A stretch of 16,883 nt of DNA, from the NCBI GenBank assembly GCA_017616955.1, contig JAFZXD010000072.1:1-16883 (forward strand), in the 5' to 3' direction. Shown one piece after another: positions 1 to 6,833 of this stretch. The notes below the pieces were generated by a model. It was not told where the DNA came from. It searched no databases and saw nothing but the letters and a program-made list of their open reading frames with translations. The DNA comes from Eubacterium sp. (GTDB taxonomy: Bacteria > Bacillota > Clostridia > Lachnospirales > Lachnospiraceae). A program made the position numbers and the translations under genes. Each line of letters begins with the position of its first letter. Position 1 is the stretch's first letter.

Positions 1-1
1 C

Positions 2-949
2 GATAAGAAGATTAATCAGATGAAGATTGCTAATCTTGGTCTTATTGAGATGCAGGCTGAGGAATATGAGGGAAAGATATCCGAAAAGAAGGATGAATTC
101 TATCAGATAATGAAGAGTTCTGAAATCGACAGGATGATGACTGAACTTGCAACTGGTAATGGTCTTGATATATATGAGCTTAAATTCACTATGTCTGGTT
201 CTCCGACAGATAGAATGGCATATCAGTATTCCGAACTATACAAGAGACAGGTGGAGATGAAGGCGGAGTATGAGGTGAGTGAGTCATCTGATATGGAAAC
301 TGATACGGCGGCATCGACTACAAGTCAGACTATAGATGAAGAAGATGGCGAAGAGGATTCTGATGGGGCTGAAGGCACTACAGGAGCTGCGACAGGTTCA
401 GGAACGGCTGCCCTTATGGAAGAGATGATGGGAGCTGAGGAAGGCGGATATCAGCCTAATACAGATATCTACGCTGTTCCAGTTACGATGACTGTAGGTG
501 GAGACCTGGATGATCTCGAGAAGTTTATCAACAATATCATTGCTATAGATAAGCGTGTCCTTCTGGTGGGATACAGCTGGGGAGAGTTCCGCGATGTGAT
601 CCGTAGAGATGCAAATGGAAATATCATAAGAAGTTCGTCAGGAAGCTCTGCTGATGGCCCCCTAACATCTAGTGCTACTGCAGCTGCTTCGGGTGACAAC
701 GCTGCAGCGGATGATGCAACAAATGTACAGATTGAAGTGGTGACAAGAAAGTCACTTACAGTTCGTCTCGAGATATACATGTGTGATACTGCAAGTATCG
801 AGGAGTCTGTAAATGGACCCGCAGATGCCGGGGGAGCTGATGGAGAAAGTAGCGAAGCTGGAGAAGGTGGAGATTCCTCAGAAGAGGGAACAGGAGACTC
901 AGAGAATGGAACAACTTTGGATGAGTTGGATGATCTGTTGGAAGAGTAG
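2..949 (+). CDS. pilO: PilO-like type IV pilus inner-membrane alignment protein (5' partial)
   Basis: This is the 3' part of a gene entering from the left; the frame is open from base 2 with no stop, so the first ATG at 20 is probably internal. The visible part starts with a charged coiled-coil-like stretch. A PilO-like alpha/beta domain follows (the NGLDIYELKF strand near 168-200; AVPVTMTVGGDLDDLEKFINN near 470-535, which matches the PilO pattern of a strand, a short turn and a helix before RVLLVGYSWG). A last strand pair lies near 725-785. PilO pairs with PilN and links the pilus motor to PilM. Unusually, the fold is interrupted by an acidic/Ser/Gly/Ala insert (about 270-465), a second Ser/Ala insert (about 620-720) and an acidic Gly/Ser/Glu tail (about 790-946). 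The pilB start lies 34 bases downstream, so the two are probably one operon. The assignment rests on pattern and neighbours; the membrane anchor lies outside the window. Confidence 0.65.
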   Translation, partial: DKKINQMKIANLGLIEMQAEEYEGKISEKKDEFYQIMKSSEIDRMMTELATGNGLDIYELKFTMSGSPTDRMAYQYSELYKRQVEMKAEYEVSESSDMETDTAASTTSQTIDEEDGEEDSDGAEGTTGAATGSGTAALMEEMMGAEEGGYQPNTDIYAVPVTMTVGGDLDDLEKFINNIIAIDKRVLLVGYSWGEFRDVIRRDANGNIIRSSSGSSADGPLTSSATAAASGDNAAADDATNVQIEVVTRKSLTVRLEIYMCDTASIEESVNGPADAGGADGESSEAGEGGDSSEEGTGDSENGTTLDELDDLLEE

Positions 950-983
950 GGTAGAATAACTATACTGATGGGGAGAGCAGCGT

Positions 984-2669
984 ATGGAAATGCGATCAAA
1001 CAAGAACATTAGAATAGGAGATGTCCTGAAGGAATTCGGCTATGTAACTGATGATGATATCGGAGCAGCTATTGCCTACCAGAAGACACATGAAGGTGTC
1101 CGTCTTGGTGGTGCTCTTATAGCGCTTAACGTTATCACAGAAAAGCAGATGCTCGAAGCACTTGGTCAGAGACTTCAGTACAACGTAGTGAACATTTCCG
1201 AACTGGCTGTTGATATAAATGCGGTATCGACCATACCTCAACCACTGGCAGAGAAGTATGGCATGATGGCGTATAAGATAGAGGACGGAGTTCTGTATGT
1301 ACTCACAAATGATCCGCTGAACTTCTATGGTCTGGAAGACATCCGTCAGGTTGCCGGTACGGATCTCAGAGTTGAGCTGACAGAGAAGCAGCCACTTGAT
1401 AATGCTATCCAGTATTACTATTCAGAAGTTTCTGCCAAGAAGGCTGCTGATAAGGCTGCAAAGTCCTCGCTCGCAGAAGATGATATCATAGAGGTAAATG
1501 TAGAAGATGCCGATGATGATACTCCTATCATAAACCTTCTGAATTCTCTTGTTGTCAGAGCTTACAATTCAAATGTTTCAGATATACATATCGAACCATT
1601 CGAGAAGCATACATCCGTTCGAATGAGAATGGATGGTGTTATCGTGGACTTCATGACACTTCCGAAGAACATACACAACTCGCTTATAGCGCGTGTTAAG
1701 ATCATAGGTGATCTGGATATAGCTGAGAGACGTGTTCCACAGGATGGACATTTCAAGACAAATGTAGAAGGTGTACCGATCAATGTCAGAGTATCTGTTA
1801 TACCGACGGTATTCGGAGAGAAAGCGGTTCTTCGTCTTCTGGCATCTGCAGCGACTATCGATCATGCCGGTTCATTTGGTATGAATGATAGGAACTACAA
1901 GATAGTAAGTCAGATGCTCCAATCGCCAAACGGTATCGTCTACGTTACCGGACCGACCGGTTCAGGTAAATCAACAACCCTTTATATGATACTTCAGACT
2001 CTTTCCGAAAGAGCAGTGAATATATCAACTATTGAAGATCCTGTTGAGAAGAATCTGCCGAAGCTGAATCAGATGCAGGTTAACAATACCGCGGGTCTGA
2101 CATTTGAGATCGGTCTGAGGGCTCTGCTTCGTCAGGATCCGGATATCATCATGCTTGGTGAGACGCGTGATTCGGAGACGGCATCCATATCTGTGCGAGC
2201 TGCTATCACAGGACACCTGGTTCTGTCGACGCTCCATACAAATGATGCTGCTTCTTCGGTAACCCGTCTTATAGATATGGGAATAGAGCCTTATATGCTT
2301 GCAAACTCACTGGTTGGAATCATAGCTCAGAGACTTGTTCGTAAAGTATGCCCTGACTGCGGTCAGTGGGGTGAGATGACGGCTGAGGAGGAGAGAGTCG
2401 TCGGAAAACATCTTCCGAGAATTATGCATAAAGTCGGATGTAAGAAATGTAACGGAACAGGATATAGAGGACGTATATCCATTCATGAGATTCTCCCTAT
2501 AGATAAAACTGTTCGTAAGATGATCTCAGATGAAAAATCAGCAGAAGATATAAAGGAATATGCACGAAATAGTCTCGGAATGCTCACTCTTAAAGAAAGC
2601 TGTATGGAGCTTATTGAAGAGGGACTTACCACGGTTGAAGAGCTTGTGAAGGTAGCATACTACGATTAA
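984..2669 (+). CDS. pilB: Type IV pilus assembly ATPase PilB (GspE/PulE family)
   Basis: Cytoplasmic hexameric ATPase that powers pilin polymerisation (561 aa, normal length, complete). The start at 984 has GGGAG at 971-975, 8 bases upstream. Residues 10-63 form an MshEN-type N-terminal domain (R10-I-G ... Q33, then R40-L-G). The N2 region contains SDIHIEP (199-205). The motor domain has Walker A GPTGSGKST (323-331), the Asp box IEDP (350-353), Walker B DPDIIMLGE with catalytic Glu393, and His-box residues H411 and H418. A zinc-binding tetracysteine follows (C456, C459, C486, C489), typical of GspE/PilB and absent from PilT, which favours assembly over retraction. It lies directly after the PilO-like gene and before the prepilin. 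No pilC or pilT is visible; they are presumably upstream. Confidence 0.95.
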   Translation: MEMRSNKNIRIGDVLKEFGYVTDDDIGAAIAYQKTHEGVRLGGALIALNVITEKQMLEALGQRLQYNVVNISELAVDINAVSTIPQPLAEKYGMMAYKIEDGVLYVLTNDPLNFYGLEDIRQVAGTDLRVELTEKQPLDNAIQYYYSEVSAKKAADKAAKSSLAEDDIIEVNVEDADDDTPIINLLNSLVVRAYNSNVSDIHIEPFEKHTSVRMRMDGVIVDFMTLPKNIHNSLIARVKIIGDLDIAERRVPQDGHFKTNVEGVPINVRVSVIPTVFGEKAVLRLLASAATIDHAGSFGMNDRNYKIVSQMLQSPNGIVYVTGPTGSGKSTTLYMILQTLSERAVNISTIEDPVEKNLPKLNQMQVNNTAGLTFEIGLRALLRQDPDIIMLGETRDSETASISVRAAITGHLVLSTLHTNDAASSVTRLIDMGIEPYMLANSLVGIIAQRLVRKVCPDCGQWGEMTAEEERVVGKHLPRIMHKVGCKKCNGTGYRGRISIHEILPIDKTVRKMISDEKSAEDIKEYARNSLGMLTLKESCMELIEEGLTTVEELVKVAYYD

Positions 2670-2823
2670 GGAAGAATAAATATTCAGGGCTGAGTTATTG
2701 TTAGTAGAGCACCTACGACACGGTTGTGAATAATCTGGATGCCAAAATGATGCTTTTTTGCTGTTGAAGCGCTAATTGTGTTTATTTTGTGAACAAATTT
2801 TATAGAAAACTAATAAAAAACGG
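2670..2823. other. Intergenic leader between pilB and the terminator, with RNA-like words
   Basis: There is no credible reading frame here. The segment 2687-2748 carries GGGCTGAG ... GTTAGTAGAGCACC ... CGACACGGTTGTGAAT ... GGATGCC. This is reminiscent of parts of a c-di-GMP-II aptamer (GGGC and GTTAGTAG-GCA) and also of tRNA D- and T-arm words, but neither structure is complete. A 5-bp helix GGGCT/AGCACC with one bulged A can be drawn. The remainder is AT-rich. Beyond the terminator, 2854-2948 is AT-rich sequence holding a small palindrome GTGCA-AAG-TGCAC at 2876-2888. Confidence 0.3.
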
Positions 2824-2853
2824 ACGCAAAATAGTAATATTTTGCGTTTTGTT
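2824..2853 (+). terminator. Intrinsic terminator after pilB
   Basis: A perfect 10-bp stem (ACGCAAAATA, 2824-2833; TATTTTGCGT, 2838-2847) with loop GTAA is followed by TTTTGTTG. It separates the pilO-pilB transcript from the prepilin. The stem is fairly AT-rich, so some readthrough into the pilin gene is possible. Confidence 0.75.
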
Positions 2854-2948
2854 GTAATTAATAACATGAATAATTGTGCAAAGTGCACATTTAGATTTGT
2901 GAAATATTATGCATTTGGTAGAACTGCACAATTGGTTTACATAATAAC

Positions 2949-2977
2949 TTGCGTTAATGGGTAATAATCGTTATAAT
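2949..2977 (+). promoter_or_regulatory. Sigma-A promoter of the prepilin gene
   Basis: TTGCGT (2949-2954), a 17-base spacer and a perfect TATAAT (2972-2977). Predicted start is near 2984, giving a leader of about 78 bases that ends in a strong AAGGAGG (3046-3052), 9 bases from the ATG. This gives the major pilin its own strong transcription, as expected for an abundant structural subunit. Confidence 0.8.
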
Positions 2978-3061
2978 ACAAGTAACTTATTCATATGAGA
3001 GCTTATGAAAATAAGAGAGTAATATGAAAAATTTATATTTTTTTTAAGGAGGACATAGCTT

Positions 3062-3526
3062 ATGAAGAAGACAAATAATAAGGGTTTTACCCTCGTTGAA
3101 CTTATCGTTGTACTGGTTATTCTTGCAATCCTGGCAGCAATTCTTGTTCCGGCACTCCTTGGTTATATCGACAAAGCAAGAGAAAAACAGGTCACTACTA
3201 ATGCAGAAGCAGCTTATGTTGCAGCACAGGCTCTGGCAACAGAGTATTACGGCAAAAATAAGGACGTTACATTCGCTAAAATGAAAGCATATGTTACTGA
3301 TGCACAGATAAAGAAATTAACAGATATAGCAGAAGATTTCGATTGTGCAGTTGTTAAATCAGCGGATGATTCAGCAACAGATAAAAAATGTTGTATTATT
3401 GATGAATTCACTTACAACAATGGAAAATATAAAGCTACATGGCATAGAACAGCATCAACTGACGGATCTTATGATGCCGGTGGTTGGGTAGTTACTGAAG
3501 ATACAACTGCTGTTACTGCAGATTAA
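3062..3526 (+). CDS. pilA: Type IV prepilin (major pilin candidate)
   Basis: A 154-residue prepilin with a textbook class III signal: short basic leader MKKTNNKG, cleavage by prepilin peptidase after Gly8, then F-T-L-V-E with Glu at mature position 5. A hydrophobic N-terminal helix follows (about residues 9-33), continuing as an amphipathic helix rich in Ala and Glu to about residue 60. The C-terminal globular part (about 60-154) contains three cysteines, one in FDCAVV and two adjacent in KKCCIID, which could form a disulfide. The protein ends in a Thr/Asp-rich tail. It has its own promoter and two downstream hairpins, and sits after pilB, so it is most likely the major pilin of this system. 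A minor pilin cannot be excluded because the rest of the cluster is not visible. Confidence 0.92.
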   Translation: MKKTNNKGFTLVELIVVLVILAILAAILVPALLGYIDKAREKQVTTNAEAAYVAAQALATEYYGKNKDVTFAKMKAYVTDAQIKKLTDIAEDFDCAVVKSADDSATDKKCCIIDEFTYNNGKYKATWHRTASTDGSYDAGGWVVTEDTTAVTAD

Positions 3527-3564
3527 ATTATGAATAGTATACTATATATTTTTATATAAGAGTG

Positions 3565-3590
3565 GGCTGTCGCACTTGCGACAGCCTTTT
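3565..3590 (+). terminator. Strong intrinsic terminator after the prepilin
   Basis: A perfect 9-bp GC-rich stem (GGCTGTCGC, 3565-3573; GCGACAGCC, 3578-3586) with loop ACTT and a TTTT tail. Confidence 0.88.
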
Positions 3591-3600
3591 CCTATTATAT

Positions 3601-3633
3601 AAAGGAAAGGCATCTGATCAAGGTGCCTTTTCC
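3601..3633 (+). terminator. Second hairpin, possible back-up terminator
   Basis: AGGCATC (3608-3614) pairs with GGTGCCT (3622-3628) with one T-G wobble. The flanking GGAAA and TTTCC extend the stem with a bulge. Only a weak T-run (TTTT then CC) follows, so termination may be partial. The remaining sequence up to 3800 is AT-rich and holds a small palindrome TTGTT-TG-AACAA (3678-3689). I found no convincing promoter for the next gene. Confidence 0.5.
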
Positions 3634-3814
3634 TAGTTATAAGTTATTAGTTTTTAGAACTAAATCTATCAAAGATTGTTTGAACAATACTTTCAACTAC
3701 ATAGTTACATTTCTGTTAAATAATTGATGGGAAAACCTATATATTTCGATGTGGATAGGATGGGAATATAGCATAAACTATTCTTCAATAAAACATTGAA
3801 GGAGAAAAGTGCTT

Positions 3815-4348
3815 ATGAAAATTATTAAATGTATTAAGAAAGTAGTAGCAATGGCTATGTTAGGGGCTATGGTCATAACCACACCGGTAATGGCTAAAAC
3901 AAATGATGTTCATTTGAACAGTTCGCTTGATGTAAACAGTATCCAGGATCTTATGAGCTGTCAGGTCTATGATTATGAAGTGGATTCTTTATATGAGGAT
4001 AGAGCTATTCGCGCATATGCTAAAAGTTATCTGGAAGAGGGATTCATTGTATTTGATGAAAAAAGGCTTGTAGATAATTTGGGCGTAGGTCTGGAATATA
4101 GTGACGATTATCTCTTTTATAACGGAATCAGAGTGACTGATACATATTTGAATCCTAGTAAAGAGATTTACATATGTAAATGTAATCAGAACGAATTTAA
4201 TGAATATGTAAAGCTTTTACCTAATAATTATAAAAAGAGTAGTGATATTTGCTATGACTGTTATTGGAATAATGGCGACTACTCTTCGGTAATTTATGAT
4301 TCTGTATATGAAATAATAACTGTTTCATATTATTCGAGTGTCGGATAA
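3815..4348 (+). CDS. Small secreted protein of unknown function
   Basis: Predicted 177-residue exported protein; no family recognised. The start is placed at ATG 3815 because AAGGAG (3799-3804) sits 10 bases upstream; a GTG at 3809 would be only 4 bases from that site. A typical Sec signal peptide is visible: basic MKIIKCIKKVV, a hydrophobic AMAMLGAMVITT stretch and a likely cleavage after VMA (about residue 26). The mature part is rich in Tyr and Asp/Glu, with five cysteines, one at LMSCQVY and four in two close pairs (ICKC; CYDC). These suggest disulfides or a metal site. It lies between the pilin locus and a convergent secreted beta-helix protein, and has its own terminator. A surface or adhesion role would be inference from neighbours only. 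Confidence 0.75.
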   Translation: MKIIKCIKKVVAMAMLGAMVITTPVMAKTNDVHLNSSLDVNSIQDLMSCQVYDYEVDSLYEDRAIRAYAKSYLEEGFIVFDEKRLVDNLGVGLEYSDDYLFYNGIRVTDTYLNPSKEIYICKCNQNEFNEYVKLLPNNYKKSSDICYDCYWNNGDYSSVIYDSVYEIITVSYYSSVG

Positions 4349-4392
4349 TTTAAATATTTGATGTTTAAAATTATATAAACAGATGAAAGAAA

Positions 4393-4423
4393 AATGGCCC
4401 TAAGGTTAATCCTTAGGACCATT
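4393..4423. terminator. Bidirectional terminator between convergent genes
   Basis: A 13-bp stem with one mismatch (4393-4405 with 4411-4423, loop TTAAT). The + side is followed by TTCTTCTTC, and the - side runs into a T-rich tail (complement of GAAAGAAAAA). It can end both the small secreted gene and the leftward beta-helix gene. Confidence 0.8.
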
Positions 4424-4460
4424 CTTCTTCTAAGTAAAACGTGTGCTATTTGGGCTTTTT

Positions 4461-6503
4461 TTATTCAAACCAGATATCGGTAATCTTTACAGTCTGTGAC
4501 TTTGTGTATGTATCGTTGCTTGTAGCATCGAAATACAGATAGATACCGTTCTTGTTTTCTTCTGTAAGAGCAACTGAGATAGTTGCTTTCTTTGAGGATG
4601 TAAACTTTCCTTCTTTATTCCAATGATTGCGGTAGAAGATAGGATTGTCTTCATCCTGATTTGTAATTCCGAGGTTCATGTTCTTTCTTGAAGGAACAAC
4701 AGTTAACTTAACTGTTGAATACTTAGAAAGATCAACGTTTCCGAAATCTACATTTACATGTTTCCAGTTCTCACTCTTCTTTTTCTTGAATGTGATCTTG
4801 CATGTGCCATCTGACTCGTCGATAGTATAGAATGTTGAGTCTGAGTGGATGTCCCATGATGGTTCTTCGTCAGAAGACTCAACAGGAGCTGATTCGTTAA
4901 CAACAGGATTGTCATTGTTATTATCGTCAGCACCAGGAACATCAACAGATGGAACGTCTTCACTGGGATTATCGATTACAGGATCCTGTACTTCAGGAGT
5001 TGTAACTTCAGGCTCAGTAATCTCCGGTTCTGCAGCAGCATCATCGAATGCAGGTACTGTTACAGTTGGATTGTTTAATGATGGAGTAGTGCTCCATGTG
5101 ATTACACCACCGAAGTCTGATGTATATGATTTTGAAGAAACGCTAGCTGTCATGGCAGAAGAATCAACAGAAACTTTCATAGAAGTATCTACTGTATCCT
5201 TTGAGTTCTTTGATGAAGCAGGTCCTTCATTCTTGTTTACAAGATTCTTCTCGATAGTGTTGTTCTTATACTTCTTTTCGTTTTCGTATAAGTTTGCGTT
5301 ACTCTTAGCGTAGAATACGTTATTTGTAACTTTGTTTGAGCTGTCATTAGCTCTCTGAATATTGAAAGCTGTTCCGTCTTCGTTATAAACAGTGTTATGT
5401 GTTACTTTACAGTTTGTAGCGTAACCTGTTTCATGTTCGTCATCGAAGCTTCCTCCAATACTGATTCCAGCGAGGGCGTTGTTCTTGTATAGAACGTTGT
5501 TTGTTAAAGTGATGTTATCGGTTGTCTGACCGGCATGCTCACTTGCAAGCTCGATACCGATATCACTCTTCTCAACATAGTTGTCGTGAATCTCGATGTC
5601 ATGTCCGCCGTCTACATAGATACCTCCGGCACATTTCTCTCCGTGGTATGTGCAGTTGGAACCTGATGAGATATTACGTACAACGTTGTTGTATACATAT
5701 CCGTTTCTGGCACTATCTTTCTTTGCAAGCTCAGTTTTGTTTGACTTTGCTTTTTTATTTATATCCTCCACATTTTCATAACCGATAAAATCGATACCGA
5801 TATTATCGCAGTTCTCTACGACGTTATCGTAGACATAGAAATCTTCAACATTACCATTTAAAACCATGGCCTCACTGTTCCCCAAAGTGAGGTTGTAAAG
5901 ATGACAATTGTTGATTACTACTGTCTTAACACCCTTACTGGTATGCTTTTCGGAATCGTAACCAGTAACGAGTATTCCATGACCATTGTAATCATCGGAT
6001 TTCTTGTTTGTGTAATTAACTCCCATATCGTGGATATCACAGTTTGAGATCTTTACACGAGATACTCCATCATACACCTTTATTCCGATTGGAACGTTAT
6101 CGTTTGATGGGCCTTTAGATTTGAAGTTCTTAATCTCAATGTTATCAATGACTACGTTAGACCCCTTAACTTTAATAACGACGTCATTGCTGCTTGAGAA
6201 TAATCCCTCGCCGTTGATGTAGGCCTTCTGTCCGTTTTCGGTAAGACCTTTGATGGTAACATTTGACTTGTCGATAACAAGCTGCTCATGATACTCACCA
6301 CTCTTAAGATAGATGACTGTGCCATCTTTTGCCTGCTTTAAGGCATTTGTGATAGGAGTGTCCTTCTTGTTTGATGAAGGCTCAACTACGATCACGTTTG
6401 AGTCGTTTCCTTTCGCATATACGTTCATGGGGACTGCGCCGAGATTTCCGGCAACAAGTCCTGCCAGGAGCGTAACAGAAAGAAAGCCTGCTTTTTTACT
6501 CAT
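4461..6503 (-). CDS. Secreted right-handed beta-helix protein, putative polysaccharide-active enzyme with C-terminal module
   Basis: Exported protein of about 680 residues. The start at 6503 (MSKKAGF) is preferred because AAGGAG sits 11 bases upstream; ATG 6512 would be only 2 bases from it. The signal peptide runs through a hydrophobic core to about VYA (residue 30). Residues about 37-420 carry repeated short strands with Asn/Gly/Ile turns (NNVVRN, HDNYVEKSDIGIELAS, TNNVLYKNN, THNTVY), the pattern of a parallel beta-helix as in pectate lyase-type folds (Pfam Beta_helix). The block NSEAMVLNG ... NIGIDFIGYE ... AGGIYVDGGHDIEIHDN is the most conserved-looking. A Pro/Glu/Asp/Val linker (about 490-550) leads to a beta-rich module of about 130 residues that could bind carbohydrate. 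The substrate is unknown; pectin or another plant or host glycan is plausible. An adhesin is the main alternative. Confidence 0.8.
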   Translation of the reverse strand: MSKKAGFLSVTLLAGLVAGNLGAVPMNVYAKGNDSNVIVVEPSSNKKDTPITNALKQAKDGTVIYLKSGEYHEQLVIDKSNVTIKGLTENGQKAYINGEGLFSSSNDVVIKVKGSNVVIDNIEIKNFKSKGPSNDNVPIGIKVYDGVSRVKISNCDIHDMGVNYTNKKSDDYNGHGILVTGYDSEKHTSKGVKTVVINNCHLYNLTLGNSEAMVLNGNVEDFYVYDNVVENCDNIGIDFIGYENVEDINKKAKSNKTELAKKDSARNGYVYNNVVRNISSGSNCTYHGEKCAGGIYVDGGHDIEIHDNYVEKSDIGIELASEHAGQTTDNITLTNNVLYKNNALAGISIGGSFDDEHETGYATNCKVTHNTVYNEDGTAFNIQRANDSSNKVTNNVFYAKSNANLYENEKKYKNNTIEKNLVNKNEGPASSKNSKDTVDTSMKVSVDSSAMTASVSSKSYTSDFGGVITWSTTPSLNNPTVTVPAFDDAAAEPEITEPEVTTPEVQDPVIDNPSEDVPSVDVPGADDNNNDNPVVNESAPVESSDEEPSWDIHSDSTFYTIDESDGTCKITFKKKKSENWKHVNVDFGNVDLSKYSTVKLTVVPSRKNMNLGITNQDEDNPIFYRNHWNKEGKFTSSKKATISVALTEENKNGIYLYFDATSNDTYTKSQTVKITDIWFE

Positions 6504-6572
6504 TTTTCCCATAACTCCTTATTTTCTTACTTAAATTCCCATAATTCCCATTTTGTTGGCTTTCGAAATTAA

Positions 6573-6588
6573 ACATGTTCCAACATGT
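6573..6588. promoter_or_regulatory. Perfect palindrome, probable operator of the beta-helix gene
   Basis: ACATGTT-CC-AACATGT is a perfect 7-2-7 inverted repeat lying just downstream of the -10 box and covering the predicted start site of the leftward gene. That is a classic repressor position. The cognate regulator is not in the window. Confidence 0.55.
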
Positions 6589-6592
6589 ACGA

Positions 6593-6621
6593 AGAATACA
6601 CTCTATGGGCAATATAGTCAA
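6593..6621 (-). promoter_or_regulatory. Sigma-A promoter of the beta-helix gene
   Basis: Read leftward: TTGACT (6616-6621), 17 bases, TATTCT (6593-6598). Predicted start near 6586, giving a leader of about 80 bases. Confidence 0.75.
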
Positions 6622-6739
6622 TAATGAATTGCAAATTTGTGAAAAATGCACAAAGGTAATTAGCGTTACTGCATGATAACGGTAGTTATAAAAAAGGAGA
6701 TAATTTAGTATATAAAAGAAAAATCCGAGGGGATAATAG
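6622..6739. other. AT-rich divergent intergenic segment without a gene
   Basis: This lies between the leftward beta-helix promoter and the rightward corA promoter. It contains a 10-mer ATTTGTGAAA (6635-6644) followed by TGCA that also occurs upstream of the prepilin (2895-2904), and an AAGGAG-like run near 6695 with no start codon in range. No riboswitch-like fold was recognised. Confidence 0.4.
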
Positions 6740-6768
6740 TTGAAAGAGAATAGGATGTTGGTTATACT
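6740..6768 (+). promoter_or_regulatory. Sigma-A promoter of the corA-like gene
   Basis: TTGAAA (6740-6745), 17 bases, TATACT (6763-6768). Start expected near 6775, leaving a short leader of about 60 bases. If this is the only promoter there is no room for an M-box magnesium riboswitch. Confidence 0.7.
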
Positions 6769-6833
6769 TATACTATACGTTTTAGTAGATAATTCAGTTG
6801 ATTATATATTCAGATATGAAAGGGTTATGCATC

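Noticed and set aside
469..999. Long leftward open frame opposite the PilO-like gene
   Set aside because: Antisense shadow in low-complexity codons; its product is Ser/Pro/Ala-rich without a domain, and no ribosome site or promoter supports it.
4849..5313. Rightward 154-codon frame inside the beta-helix gene
   Set aside because: Antisense of the repetitive acidic linker; the Ser/Gly/Thr composition is explained by the opposite strand.
6769..6833. M-box magnesium riboswitch before corA
   Set aside because: The leader from the predicted promoter is about 60 bases, too short, and no conserved core is visible.
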